Shown: in pieces, positions 48,416 through 55,095 of the stretch | Layout of the letters: each line of letters opens with the position of its first letter | Numbering within the stretch: the stretch's first letter is position 1 | From: Bradyrhizobium barranii subsp. barranii | GTDB taxonomy: Bacteria; Pseudomonadota; Alphaproteobacteria; Rhizobiales; Xanthobacteraceae | Assembly: GCF_017565645.3 (NCBI RefSeq) | Contig: NZ_CP086136.1 | Coordinates: forward strand, 5,067,501-5,131,500 | Direction: 5' to 3' | DNA: 64,000 nucleotides | The notes under the pieces: generated by a model | What the model saw: the letters and a program-made list of their open reading frames with translations, nothing else | Database searches by the model: none | Told to the model about the DNA's origin: nothing | Program-made: the position numbers and the translations under genes

Positions 48416-48679
48416 TCAAAGCCAATCGCGCGTCGACGGGAAACAAGCCCGTTTGCGAGAGTCCCAGACGTAATCCGAACCGCCGCAAGGCGGACGCGCA
48501 CGCGACGTGGCCGGACATTGATTCCAGACGCGCGCACCCGTTGCCCAGCCATCGACCACGCACGCGCCGGAAACGGTGGCGTGGCAACCGGTGCCGCAGC
48601 CGTCTGCGGCGCTGGCCGCGCAGACTGCAAACAGAAGCATCATTGGGGTCAACAGGACGCGTGAAAGGTGCCTGGTCAT
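48416..48679 (-). CDS. Cysteine-rich secreted protein (GCG_CRPN-like)
   Basis: 87 residues. Signal peptide MTRHLSRVLLTPMMLLFAVC cleaved after ASA. The mature part has a GCGTGCHAT motif, then SGACVVDGWATGARVWNQCP and DYVWDSRKRACFPS. The GCGxGCH opening and later cysteines match a small alphaproteobacterial secreted family (GCG_CRPN prefix type) of unknown role. Three disulfides are possible. It lies just outside the IS21 element. Confidence 0.75.
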   Translation of the reverse strand: MTRHLSRVLLTPMMLLFAVCAASAADGCGTGCHATVSGACVVDGWATGARVWNQCPATSRARPPCGGSDYVWDSRKRACFPSTRDWL

Positions 48680-48763
48680 GGGCTTGCTCCTTCATGCCGA
48701 GGCCCGTCGTGACGTCGCACAGATCTGGCCGAGGGCCTGCCGGCCGATCACCGCGCAGCATAG

Positions 48764-48853
48764 CACCAAGGTTCTTGGCACCAAGGTTCTTGGCACCAAG
48801 GTTCTTGGCACCAAGGTTCTTGGCACCAAGGCTCTTGGCACCAAGCCTCTTGG
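48764..48853. repeat. Six tandem 15-bp palindromic units
   Basis: CACCAAGGTTCTTGG repeated: units at 48764, 48779, 48794 and 48809 are identical, and the last two (48824, 48839) have changes in the spacer (GCT, CCT). Each unit is a CCAAG-N3-CTTGG palindrome. The array lies 18 bases downstream of the stop codon of the minus-strand gene at 48871-49986. Confidence 0.95.
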
Positions 48854-48870
48854 CCGAGAACGCTGACGGC

Positions 48871-49986
48871 TTACCAATCCGGATCGTAGGGGTCGGCCAT
48901 ATAGGGCGGGGGCATCCAGCGTCCTCGCGGCGGCGGTGGCCTGGGCCGCCGGGGGGCGGTCGCTTGCACGTGCGGCCGTGCAGGCGCAGCCGTCTCGTTG
49001 CTCGTCGCGCTCCGCACGACCGGTTTCGCGGGTGCAGGCGCGGCTGACGTCGTCAGTTGCGTTTGCAGCGCCTGGACCTGTGCGGCGAGGCGCGCATTGT
49101 CCGCGGCATCCTTCTCCTGCGCCGCCTTGAGCTGTTGAATGGTGTCGGCCTGCTCGCGCAGCGTCTGCTCGTTGCGGCTCTTCAGTTGCTCGAGCTTTCC
49201 GTTGATGCTCGCAAGCTCGCTGGTGATGGTCTTGAGCGATTGCGTGAGATCGGACGATGATTGGTCAGCCGCTGTGGCGCCAGTTCTTGGCGCGTCAGGT
49301 CTTGCAGCGTCAGCTTTTGGAGCCTCAGCTCTTGGAGCGTCAGTTCTTGGAGCGCTTTCCGTTTCCTTGCCGAGCGGCGGGGCAGGCACCGGAGTGAGCC
49401 CATCCGCAGCAGCCAGTTGCACGGCCGGCGGCTGCGCCGGACTTTCGACCACGGACGCTCGCGAGGGCTCGCTCGCGGCCGGCGGAGCCCATCGCGCCAT
49501 GATGGACTTGGTCATCGACTTGGCCTCATCGCGATATTGCGAAGCGAAGGCGGCACCGAGAAGGCCGATCGCCAGCACGAGGCCAACCAGGGCACGCAGC
49601 ATGGTCCGATCTCCCTTCAGGCCTGGATTGCCCACCTTGCTGACCGGTGCCGGCACCTTGTCCTTGGGACCCTCGGCTGCCTTCGCTCCGGCGCTGGCCT
49701 GCGAGGTCCGCGGGGCTTCGTTGCCGCGTTCCATTCCGGAAACCAGCCGGTCCAGCCGCGCAAGGTCTTGCTCTGCGCTCTTGATCTGGTCATAGGCCCG
49801 CGCCAGCCCGCCATCGGCGCGCACCTCGTCCGGCTTGGCGGCCTCAGGCTTTTGGGCCTCAGGCTTGTCGGTATCAGGCTTGGGGTCGTTCGCTTCAGGC
49901 ACCGATGCGCGCTCCATCCAGTCGGGCGTCAATGGGAGTGCGGCAGTCCGATCGTCGGAAGGATAGGCCTCACCGTTGTCCAACAC
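48871..49986 (-). CDS. Membrane-anchored coiled-coil, repeat-containing protein
   Basis: 371 residues from a GTG at 49986 (an ATG at 49917 is an alternative; neither has a clear ribosome-binding site). Acidic Pro/Lys/Glu N-terminus, a short coiled coil (YDQIKSAEQDLARLDRLVSG), one membrane helix (MLRALVGLVLAIGLLGAAFA), then a low-complexity stretch of five-residue repeats (APRTD/APRAE/APKAD type), a second coiled coil (SDLTQSLKTITSELASINGK) and a Pro/Arg-rich tail ending DPYDPDW. Same architecture as 23212-24246. The function is unknown; a periplasm-spanning or scaffolding role is possible. Confidence 0.68.
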   Translation of the reverse strand: MLDNGEAYPSDDRTAALPLTPDWMERASVPEANDPKPDTDKPEAQKPEAAKPDEVRADGGLARAYDQIKSAEQDLARLDRLVSGMERGNEAPRTSQASAGAKAAEGPKDKVPAPVSKVGNPGLKGDRTMLRALVGLVLAIGLLGAAFASQYRDEAKSMTKSIMARWAPPAASEPSRASVVESPAQPPAVQLAAADGLTPVPAPPLGKETESAPRTDAPRAEAPKADAARPDAPRTGATAADQSSSDLTQSLKTITSELASINGKLEQLKSRNEQTLREQADTIQQLKAAQEKDAADNARLAAQVQALQTQLTTSAAPAPAKPVVRSATSNETAAPARPHVQATAPRRPRPPPPRGRWMPPPYMADPYDPDW

Positions 49987-50095
49987 AACGCGCGAGCGAA
50001 GGAGAAATTATGGCGGGCTACGGTTGCTGAAGCAGCCGGGCGCTGCTCCCCGGGGCATCCCTGCGACGTGCTGTGCTATCGCGGGAGGAAGCGCC

Positions 50096-50611
50096 ATGAG
50101 GGTCTCCACCGCGACACTCGCTCTGCTTCTTTCAGGTCCGGCCGCGGCCCGGGAGTGCCAGACATGCTCAATGGCCGACGCCTGCATGATGGAGTACGTT
50201 AAGACGACGTCGGAGGCCCAAAAGGCCACCAAGCAAGCCATCCGGGATTGGAAGCAGAATCTGGACAGAAAGGCCTCCGCAGAATTGTCCAGCAGGGGCA
50301 TACTCGCATTGCAAGACGCCATGGAGGCGCAGGTTCGTACGGAGCTGGAGCGCCTGAAGGAGTCCCGGCGAAGATCAGGTAGGGAGGGGCGCAAAGGAGG
50401 ATCCAATGAAATCGCTTCTGCTGCTCACGGCGAGCGGTCCGCTGCTCATTCTCACCTCGCACCAGTCCCTGGACGACCAGAAGCTCCTTGGGGTGCTCAG
50501 GCAAAAAGGCATCGGCAAGTTCGTCGCGTTCGAGGTTCCCTTGTCGCTCGCCAGAGAGCGCTACGGCGGGCACTTTCACGCGGTCGAAAGCAATCTGCAC
50601 GAGACCGATGA
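50096..50611 (+). CDS. Small secreted helical protein, copy 2, frameshifted C-terminus
   Basis: Residues 1-89 match copy 1 (43435) nearly residue for residue: signal MRVSTATLALLLSGPAAA, ECQTCSMADACMMEYVKTTS, KQAIRDWKQNLDRKASAELS. At LERLKES the two DNA copies differ by one missing base (GAGTGCCTGGCGAAG versus GAGTCCCGGCGAAG). Copy 2 therefore loses the LAKIR stop and reads on for about 80 basic residues to 50611, across the next gene. The extended tail (RRRSGREGRKGG and beyond) is unlikely to be functional. Treat as a degenerating paralogue. Confidence 0.65.
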   Translation: MRVSTATLALLLSGPAAARECQTCSMADACMMEYVKTTSEAQKATKQAIRDWKQNLDRKASAELSSRGILALQDAMEAQVRTELERLKESRRRSGREGRKGGSNEIASAAHGERSAAHSHLAPVPGRPEAPWGAQAKRHRQVRRVRGSLVARQRALRRALSRGRKQSARDR

Positions 50612-50702
50612 TTTGAGAGTGCTCGACTTCAACGGCCAGCGGGTCTTTCAGCTCTTTCATTTCGAAGAGCTCGGTTCACCGATCCTGGTAGAGCGGTCGT
50701 GA
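50406..50702 (+). CDS. Conserved hypothetical protein
   Basis: 98 residues from the ATG at 50406, with AAAGGAGG about six bases upstream. Sequence MKSLLLLTASGPLLILTSHQ, DDQKLLGVLRQKGIGKFVAF, VESNLHETDDLRVLDFNGQR VFQLFHFEEL suggests a small alpha/beta fold, not a signal peptide. It recurs in Bradyrhizobium as a hypothetical. Overlapped by the read-through tail of the frameshifted gene upstream, which supports this gene as the real one here. Confidence 0.72.
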   Translation: MKSLLLLTASGPLLILTSHQSLDDQKLLGVLRQKGIGKFVAFEVPLSLARERYGGHFHAVESNLHETDDLRVLDFNGQRVFQLFHFEELGSPILVERS

Positions 50703-50802
50703 TCCGGTATTGTTCGGCGGCGAAAGGGGATGTGTCGAGCAGGGCTGTTCCGAAGGGACGCCGATTGAGGTACGGTAGAAGCCTGGACCCGTGGAGTCTG
50801 CC

Positions 50803-51000
50803 ATGACGTCATATACTGTCGGGTTGAAGCTCGGGGTGCGTGCCAAGGTGCTCACGATCGAAGCCGAGGACGCATTGGTCGCGGCGCTGAAGATCAAGCT
50901 CGAGAACCCCGAGGCACTCGTCACCTACGTTCGCAAGTCAAATCGGCGCGGCGATCGTCGCCACCCGCACGAAGTGCAGCGGGCCAAGACAACCGGCTAA
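50803..51000 (+). CDS. Small conserved hypothetical protein
   Basis: 65 residues from the ATG at 50803 (MTSYTVGLKLGVRAKVLTIE). Alpha/beta with a basic C-terminus (TYVRKSNRRGDRRHPHEVQR AKTTG). No known domain. Its stop overlaps a 12-bp-arm hairpin (50999-51037) that can serve as terminator. Confidence 0.62.
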   Translation: MTSYTVGLKLGVRAKVLTIEAEDALVAALKIKLENPEALVTYVRKSNRRGDRRHPHEVQRAKTTG

Positions 51001-51037
51001 AGCGCGATGAGATTGGGATGAATCGTCATCGCGCTTT
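50999..51037. repeat. Hairpin repeat AAAGCGCGATGA...TCATCGCGCTTT
   Basis: Perfect 12-bp arms (50999-51010 and 51026-51037), followed at 51056-51097 by a second palindrome (CTTTTCGGAAAACC with CACTTTTCCGGATCATGC). It is also placed to terminate the preceding gene. Confidence 0.8.
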
Positions 51038-51122
51038 AGGTTGTTGTTTGAGCACGATCTTTTCGGAAAACCGCTTCGCACTTTTCCGGATCATGCGTTA
51101 GCCGATGCCGAGACCGCGGCAG

Positions 51123-51191
51123 GTAGCCCGGATTTCGCTTCCGCCTTCGCTCTTCGAGCTACGGCGGACAAGTCGCTGCATCCGGGCTACG
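51123..51191. repeat. Divergent copy of the GTAGCCCGGAT palindromic repeat
   Basis: GTAGCCCGGATTTCGC at the left and CATCCGGGCTACGC at the right, with an unrelated centre, between the small gene at 51000 and the phasin. Confidence 0.7.
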
Positions 51192-51228
51192 CTCGCTCCC
51201 CCCGCTGTGTCGGAATACGCAGTTGTCG

Positions 51229-51921
51229 TTAGTGACGTGTCGCGCGGATTTCGAGCGTCGTCTGGGTGAGCTTGGCCACGAACCCCTCAAAATGCATGAC
51301 CCTTTGTCTGGTCAATTGTCCATGCAACTCGGCGATCTTCTGGGATTCGGCGATCAACGATCCGCACACCTGTTTCGCGTACTCCATCTGAAGCTCAAAG
51401 GCCTCGACGGGTGAGCGCGCCGCCGCGAGCTTTCCCAGGAAGGTCCAGGCGTGCTCAAGCGACGTCCTCGTGTAGTCGCTATAGGCATCGGCAATCGCCT
51501 GCGGGCTGGCCTGGGAGGGTTCCACCGGTGCGACGGGCGCGCTTGCAGCGATCTCCATCCCGGAAGCCTCGCCTGGCAAGGCTGCAGCCGAGGGTACCTG
51601 AGCACTGATCTCTCGGCTCGTCTCTTGCCTTATCTCTTGCTCGGCCTCTTGCCTGTTCTCTTGGGTGCTCTCTTGCTTGTTCTCTTGGCTGATCTCCGCC
51701 GAGGCATCCGGCAATTGATGGGCCGCAGTTACGTGTTGCTCGCCGGCCCTGGTCCGTTGCCCGGCCTTTTTCTTCGCGCCGCGCCGGCCGGATTTTCCCG
51801 TTGTCTTATTTTCGCCCGCACTCAACATTGCAAATAACTCCTGAATATCGCTGAAGCCGCAAGCCTCCGTCGTGTTTGCGCTGAAATCGCGATTGCGGGT
51901 TGTCGCTTGCGTGGCGGCCAT
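51229..51921 (-). CDS. Phasin-family protein with Gln/Glu repeat region
   Basis: 230 residues. The C-terminal phasin-type domain (about 140-225: AIADAYSDYTRTSLEHAWTF, GKLAAARSPVEAFELQMEYA KQVCGSLIAESQKIAELHGQ) matches Phasin_2 proteins that coat polyhydroxyalkanoate granules. The N-terminal half is unusual: a basic stretch (GKSGRRGAKKKAGQR), then a Gln/Glu-rich repeat (ENKQESTQENRQEAEQEIRQ) of about 30 residues. Granule binding is inferred. No PHA synthase is in the window. Confidence 0.85.
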   Translation of the reverse strand: MAATQATTRNRDFSANTTEACGFSDIQELFAMLSAGENKTTGKSGRRGAKKKAGQRTRAGEQHVTAAHQLPDASAEISQENKQESTQENRQEAEQEIRQETSREISAQVPSAAALPGEASGMEIAASAPVAPVEPSQASPQAIADAYSDYTRTSLEHAWTFLGKLAAARSPVEAFELQMEYAKQVCGSLIAESQKIAELHGQLTRQRVMHFEGFVAKLTQTTLEIRATRH

Positions 51922-52064
51922 GTGGTGAGATTTTGCCGGGCATCGGCAAGGCGCAATTCGCGGGTGACGGCCTGGACTGCTTCGCAGAGCCTGTCATCGG
52001 GCCGCGCTCCGCGCGGACCCGGCGGCTCGCAATGACGGGCGTCCTGGTCCTCGCGCGTTCGTCG

Positions 52065-52238
52065 TCACCCGAACAGGGCGACATAGACCACGTAGAGCCA
52101 GCCCAAGATGCCGTGGATGATCGCCCACAGGATCGAATGATTGTTGGTGTAGGAGATTGCGATGGCGAGTGCGGAGCCAAAACCCACGCCGTATTTGGCG
52201 CCCTCGACCCGAACCCCATAGTAGCGATTGCCGTTCAT
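52065..52238 (-). CDS. Small membrane protein (57 residues)
   Basis: ATG at 52238 with GGAAGG about seven bases upstream, stop at 52065-52067. Sequence MNGNRYYGVRVEGAKYGVGF, then hydrophobic helices SALAIAISYTNNHSILWAII and HGILGWLYVVYVALFG, so probably one or two membrane passes. Small proteins of this kind are common in rhizobia and uncharacterised. Confidence 0.72.
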   Translation of the reverse strand: MNGNRYYGVRVEGAKYGVGFGSALAIAISYTNNHSILWAIIHGILGWLYVVYVALFG

Positions 52239-52276
52239 GGCGGTCCTTCCTGCGGGCCACGCTTGCTCATCACGCC

Positions 52277-52477
52277 TTATAAAAGTCTTCCGCCAATTGT
52301 GAAATGGCGCACAGACGGCAGCCCTCGGGTCTGCTTCTTTAGCACCGACACTATACCCTCGTGCGCTTGCTCGGCGATGCGCACCGGCGGGTCGGCATTT
52401 GGCAATTTCGGGATGATGGCTATGGGCGTTTTCAATCGCACGGCCATGCTTTGCAGCTCTTTCATCGTGTCCACCAT
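52277..52477 (-). CDS. Possible small protein
   Basis: 66 residues from the ATG at 52477 (MVDTMKELQSMAVRLKTPIA) or from the fifth codon ATG, which has GGTGG upstream. Contains IIPKLPNADPPVRIAEQAHE and a basic C-terminus. No family recognised and no strong ribosome-binding site; codon pattern is acceptable. Low confidence. Confidence 0.4.
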   Translation of the reverse strand: MVDTMKELQSMAVRLKTPIAIIPKLPNADPPVRIAEQAHEGIVSVLKKQTRGLPSVRHFTIGGRLL

Positions 52478-52537
52478 GAGCGGGTGAACCGAGAGATTTT
52501 CGCGTGCGCGAAACGGCGCGTGCAGGGATTTTTCTTG

Positions 52538-52570
52538 AGGCCCCGCCGGTGACGGACGGGGCCTTTCCAT
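52538..52570 (+). terminator. Terminator of an unidentified plus-strand transcript
   Basis: AGGCCCCG (52538-52545), loop, CGGGGCCT (52557-52564), then TTCCATTTTTG. No plus-strand gene ends here. A short frame starting GTG AAC CGA (22 codons, ending at the hairpin) or a small RNA from about 52470 are the options. Confidence 0.55.
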
Positions 52571-52627
52571 TTTTGATGTCAGCCCACGACTGCCCGGCGG
52601 CGCCTTCGCGAAGAAGGATGCAGGGTC

Positions 52628-52831
52628 ATGTGGGAGTATTTTGGACCCGATTTCGCTTTTGACGTGGTGAAGGGATTTGTCGCCGGCGTTGCCTCCATGG
52701 CGTTTCAGGTCGTGGCGCCGCGGGCGTTTCATGCCGCGAAGCGATTTCGCGCGCACTGGGTTGCCAGAAAAGACGCAAGACAAGCCGCAAGGCAAGCACG
52801 CCGCAACGCGCCGGCGAATGATGAGCCGTGA
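52628..52831 (+). CDS. Small basic membrane-associated protein
   Basis: 67 residues from the ATG at 52628 (MWEYFGPDFAFDVVKGFVAG). A hydrophobic stretch (VVKGFVAGVASMAFQVVAPR) is followed by a strongly basic amphipathic helix (AHWVARKDARQAARQARRNA) and a short acidic end. Weak ribosome-binding site. No family known. Confidence 0.5.
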   Translation: MWEYFGPDFAFDVVKGFVAGVASMAFQVVAPRAFHAAKRFRAHWVARKDARQAARQARRNAPANDEP

Positions 52832-52844
52832 GGTCTCGTAGGAT

Positions 52845-52915
52845 GGGTGGAGCGAAGCGATACCCATCCTACACCCTTCCCAGATATCGCTACGCTCATC
52901 CGAGCTACGAATTGC
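52845..52915. repeat. Palindromic repeat of the GGATGGGT...ACCCATCC type
   Basis: AGGATGGGTGGAGCGAAGCG with GATACCCATCCTAC, then a second half CGCTACGCTCATCCGAGC. Related arms flank the IS21 element and lie near 43345-43380 and 44852-44867. Confidence 0.7.
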
Positions 52916-53729
52916 CGATATCCGCCGCTAGCCGCAAAAACTGCCGTTTCATCGCGTTGACCCTGGAAATGTAGCTTGCGACGAGGTGATCGCCGCATCG
53001 CTCGCCGGCCATCATCTGAAAGTGGCGGCGTGCGTAGGCCGTGGCGGGACCTGCGCCGCAGAGATGGATGAAGGCGGCCAGATCCTGCTTCTGCTCGCGG
53101 CTTGCCTTCACATCGCCCGCGCGGGCGAGAACATCAGCCACATTGCGGTCCAGATACACGGAGGTCAGCTCGATGGCGTGGCTCGGGATCGCGCGGCTAT
53201 AGAGGCTGGTGAACCCGCAACCGGTCTCCGTGACCGCATTGCCGCGGACGCAGAACCGTGCGGCCTCGGCGAAGGCCGGATCGGTCATCTGGAAGAAGCC
53301 GACGGCGCTGGAGGCGGGCTTGTAGATCGCCAGCGGATTGAAACTCCATCGCCAGCGCCAATAGGTGCGCGTCACCGGATTGCCCGAACTCTCGACCTGC
53401 GTCAGCGCGGCGAGCAATTCAGGCGTGATTGTTGCGGTGGAGTAGGTGTGGAAGAGGGGGCCGTATTGGCGCCAGATCTCGGCGGGGTCCTTGTCGAGGG
53501 AGTGGCCGACGAAGGCGAAGAGTTCGGTTGGCTTGCGGATGATTTGATAGGCGATGTCGAGGAGGGTGAGGGCCGCAAGCAAGACTGCTACGCTGACCGC
53601 GATCCGGACGATCCGCGGGCGAACGCCTTTCGTATCCGCCGAGCGCCTCTTCGGAGGTTGCGAAAGCGAGGGAGGAGGTGGGTGCGTTTCCTGGCATTGC
53701 GCTTGCGCAGCACTGTCACTGCAATTCAA
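52905..53729 (-). CDS. Lytic transglycosylase-like membrane protein, copy 2
   Basis: The body matches copy 1 (43981-44775): membrane helix VRIAVSVAVLLAALTLLDIA, LLAALTQVESSGNPVTRTYW with Glu, SSAVGFFQMTDPAFAEAARF, YSRAIPSHAIELTSVYLDRN, AAFIHLCGAGPATAYARRHF. In copy 1 the ATG (MPRKSK) is in frame. In copy 2 the equivalent ATG (MPGNAP, near 53697) is in another frame because of net small deletions. The only in-frame start is a TTG at 53729, giving 274 residues. It may be poorly translated or decaying. Confidence 0.7.
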   Translation of the reverse strand: MNCSDSAAQAQCQETHPPPPSLSQPPKRRSADTKGVRPRIVRIAVSVAVLLAALTLLDIAYQIIRKPTELFAFVGHSLDKDPAEIWRQYGPLFHTYSTATITPELLAALTQVESSGNPVTRTYWRWRWSFNPLAIYKPASSAVGFFQMTDPAFAEAARFCVRGNAVTETGCGFTSLYSRAIPSHAIELTSVYLDRNVADVLARAGDVKASREQKQDLAAFIHLCGAGPATAYARRHFQMMAGERCGDHLVASYISRVNAMKRQFLRLAADIGNS

Positions 53730-53774
53730 GCTGTGATCTCAAGACGCTGTGATCTCAAGATCTGGAGCCCGCCA

Positions 53775-54290
53775 TCAATAGCGGCCGCCGCTGCCCTTTT
53801 GCTGCGTGATCCAGTCCGACAATGTTTTCCGTGTCGATCCCGCAGTCCGGCCCGGTGATGCCTTCGGATTGTCGCGAACGCCTTTCGTCGGACGGGTGCG
53901 CGGCGCTTCCGTTCCGTTGACGCTCTTCAAGGCAGCCGTCGATGCCTCTGCGGCTTCCTTCTCGAGGCGCAGCTGTTTCAATCGCGCCATCTTGATGCGC
54001 TCTGCCTCGACTGCGGGTCCTTCGGACAGCAGTGGCCTGTGTTGAGCAAGCTCCGCCGGGACGATGACACCGAGTATGGTTGTCTCGCCGAGCGCCTTGC
54101 AGGCTTCGAGCCGATGCAGTCCCTCGACCAGAACGAGGCGGTCTCCGTCGAGCCGAACGGAAATGGGAGCCTGCTGTCCGATGTCCAGCATACTTTCCGC
54201 GATCTCCCCGACGATCTCGGGCTTGATGGCCTTCTTCATTTTCGTGGGAACGAAAATCTTCTCGATCGGGAAGCTTTCCGATGTGGGCAT
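53775..54290 (-). CDS. Orphan ParB/Srx-type nuclease-fold protein
   Basis: 171 residues from the ATG at 54290. ParB N-terminal-type domain in residues about 5-85: FPIEKIFVPTKMKKAIKPEI, AESMLDIGQQAPISVRLDGD, RLVLVEGLHRLEACKALGET (the GxxR-like box has EGLHRLEA). The C-terminus is Lys/Ala/Arg-rich (KEAAEASTAALKSVNGTEAP) without the KorB helix-turn-helix. Stand-alone ParB-fold proteins occur on mobile elements as CTPase switches or regulators. It has no parA neighbour. The following 800 bases are AT-richer, hinting at acquisition. Confidence 0.8.
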   Translation of the reverse strand: MPTSESFPIEKIFVPTKMKKAIKPEIVGEIAESMLDIGQQAPISVRLDGDRLVLVEGLHRLEACKALGETTILGVIVPAELAQHRPLLSEGPAVEAERIKMARLKQLRLEKEAAEASTAALKSVNGTEAPRTRPTKGVRDNPKASPGRTAGSTRKTLSDWITQQKGSGGRY

Positions 54291-54485
54291 AACTCGACTC
54301 CGCTTCTACCGTTCCCGTCGGAACCCTTGCCGGTGGGGTCGGAGTTTAGGAGGGATGGGCTCGACCGCAAAGGCAATTTCGGCGGCAGGGTGTTGATGCC
54401 GGAACCAATCTACGATTACGGCGGCAGTGCACTTAATTGCGCCGTCTACCAAACACGAGCCGAAGGCGCGGCTACGGACTGCTCA

Positions 54486-54704
54486 TTAGAATGGAATATC
54501 GTCGTCGAGATCATCGCCGAGTAAGTTAAGCGGAGGCCAAGTCGGTGGTCGTTCCGCGGTCTCAGGATGGATTGATCGCTGGTTTGCTTTGAGTCCCTTG
54601 AGGTCGTCGGGATAGAACTCAGCAACGTCCTCCAAGTTGATGTCGAGAATCTCGGTCTCCGGATTTGCCATCACGCGTAGATTGGAGTCTGCGGAGAGCT
54701 TCAT
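54486..54704 (-). CDS. Small acidic hypothetical protein
   Basis: 72 residues from the ATG at 54704 (MKLSADSNLRVMANPETEIL); an upstream start at 54749 would add 15 residues. Very acidic (DINLEDVAEFYPDDLKGLKA, LNLLGDDLDDDIPF). No family. The acidic end could be a protein-binding tail. It lies in an AT-richer segment with the next gene. Confidence 0.5.
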   Translation of the reverse strand: MKLSADSNLRVMANPETEILDINLEDVAEFYPDDLKGLKANQRSIHPETAERPPTWPPLNLLGDDLDDDIPF

Positions 54705-54828
54705 GCTTCTAAGCTCCGCGCGGAGCAAAATTGTGCCCGCCAAACTCAATGCAATGGTGGAGGGGTGATTCCTATCATACCGGCTAGGTAACCTAAAGCC
54801 ATAGAGAATGCTCCCATCTGCGTTGAGC

Positions 54829-55011
54829 TTAGATGGCGAGTCTTAGCAGATCTGCCAGCAACCAGCCGATCGCTAGAAAACCAACGACAACAAGTAAAAC
54901 GAAAAGAACAATAGCGATAACGCTAATAGGCGTCGCAATTTTGGACGATGGCTGTTCGAAAGCACCGATAAGTTTTAATGGCCATCCACGGGTATTCGTG
55001 TGTGTCTCCAT
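54829..55011 (-). CDS. Small membrane protein
   Basis: 60 residues with one strong membrane helix near the C-terminus (PISVIAIVLFVLLVVVGFLA then IGWLLADLL). No family recognised. Composition is AT-rich compared with neighbours. A weak ribosome-binding site (GCGAGCTTCAA) makes the start uncertain. Confidence 0.45.
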   Translation of the reverse strand: METHTNTRGWPLKLIGAFEQPSSKIATPISVIAIVLFVLLVVVGFLAIGWLLADLLRLAI

Positions 55012-55046
55012 TTGAAGCTCGCAGAGGTTGCGTTTCCGATCGCAAT

Positions 55047-55072
55047 AAAGGCCGCTCTGTCGAGCGGCCTTT
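55047..55072. terminator. Bidirectional terminator after nrdJ
   Basis: AAAGGCCGCTC, TGTC, GAGCGGCCTTT (55047-55072), with T/A runs on both sides. It lies 24 bases after the nrdJ stop on the minus strand. Confidence 0.85.
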
Positions 55073-55095
55073 ATAAGTTCAGTCCAGGTAAACCC

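Noticed and set aside
48764..48853. The 15-bp tandem array as a CRISPR
   Set aside because: Units are contiguous with no spacers and are far shorter than CRISPR repeats; no cas gene is near.
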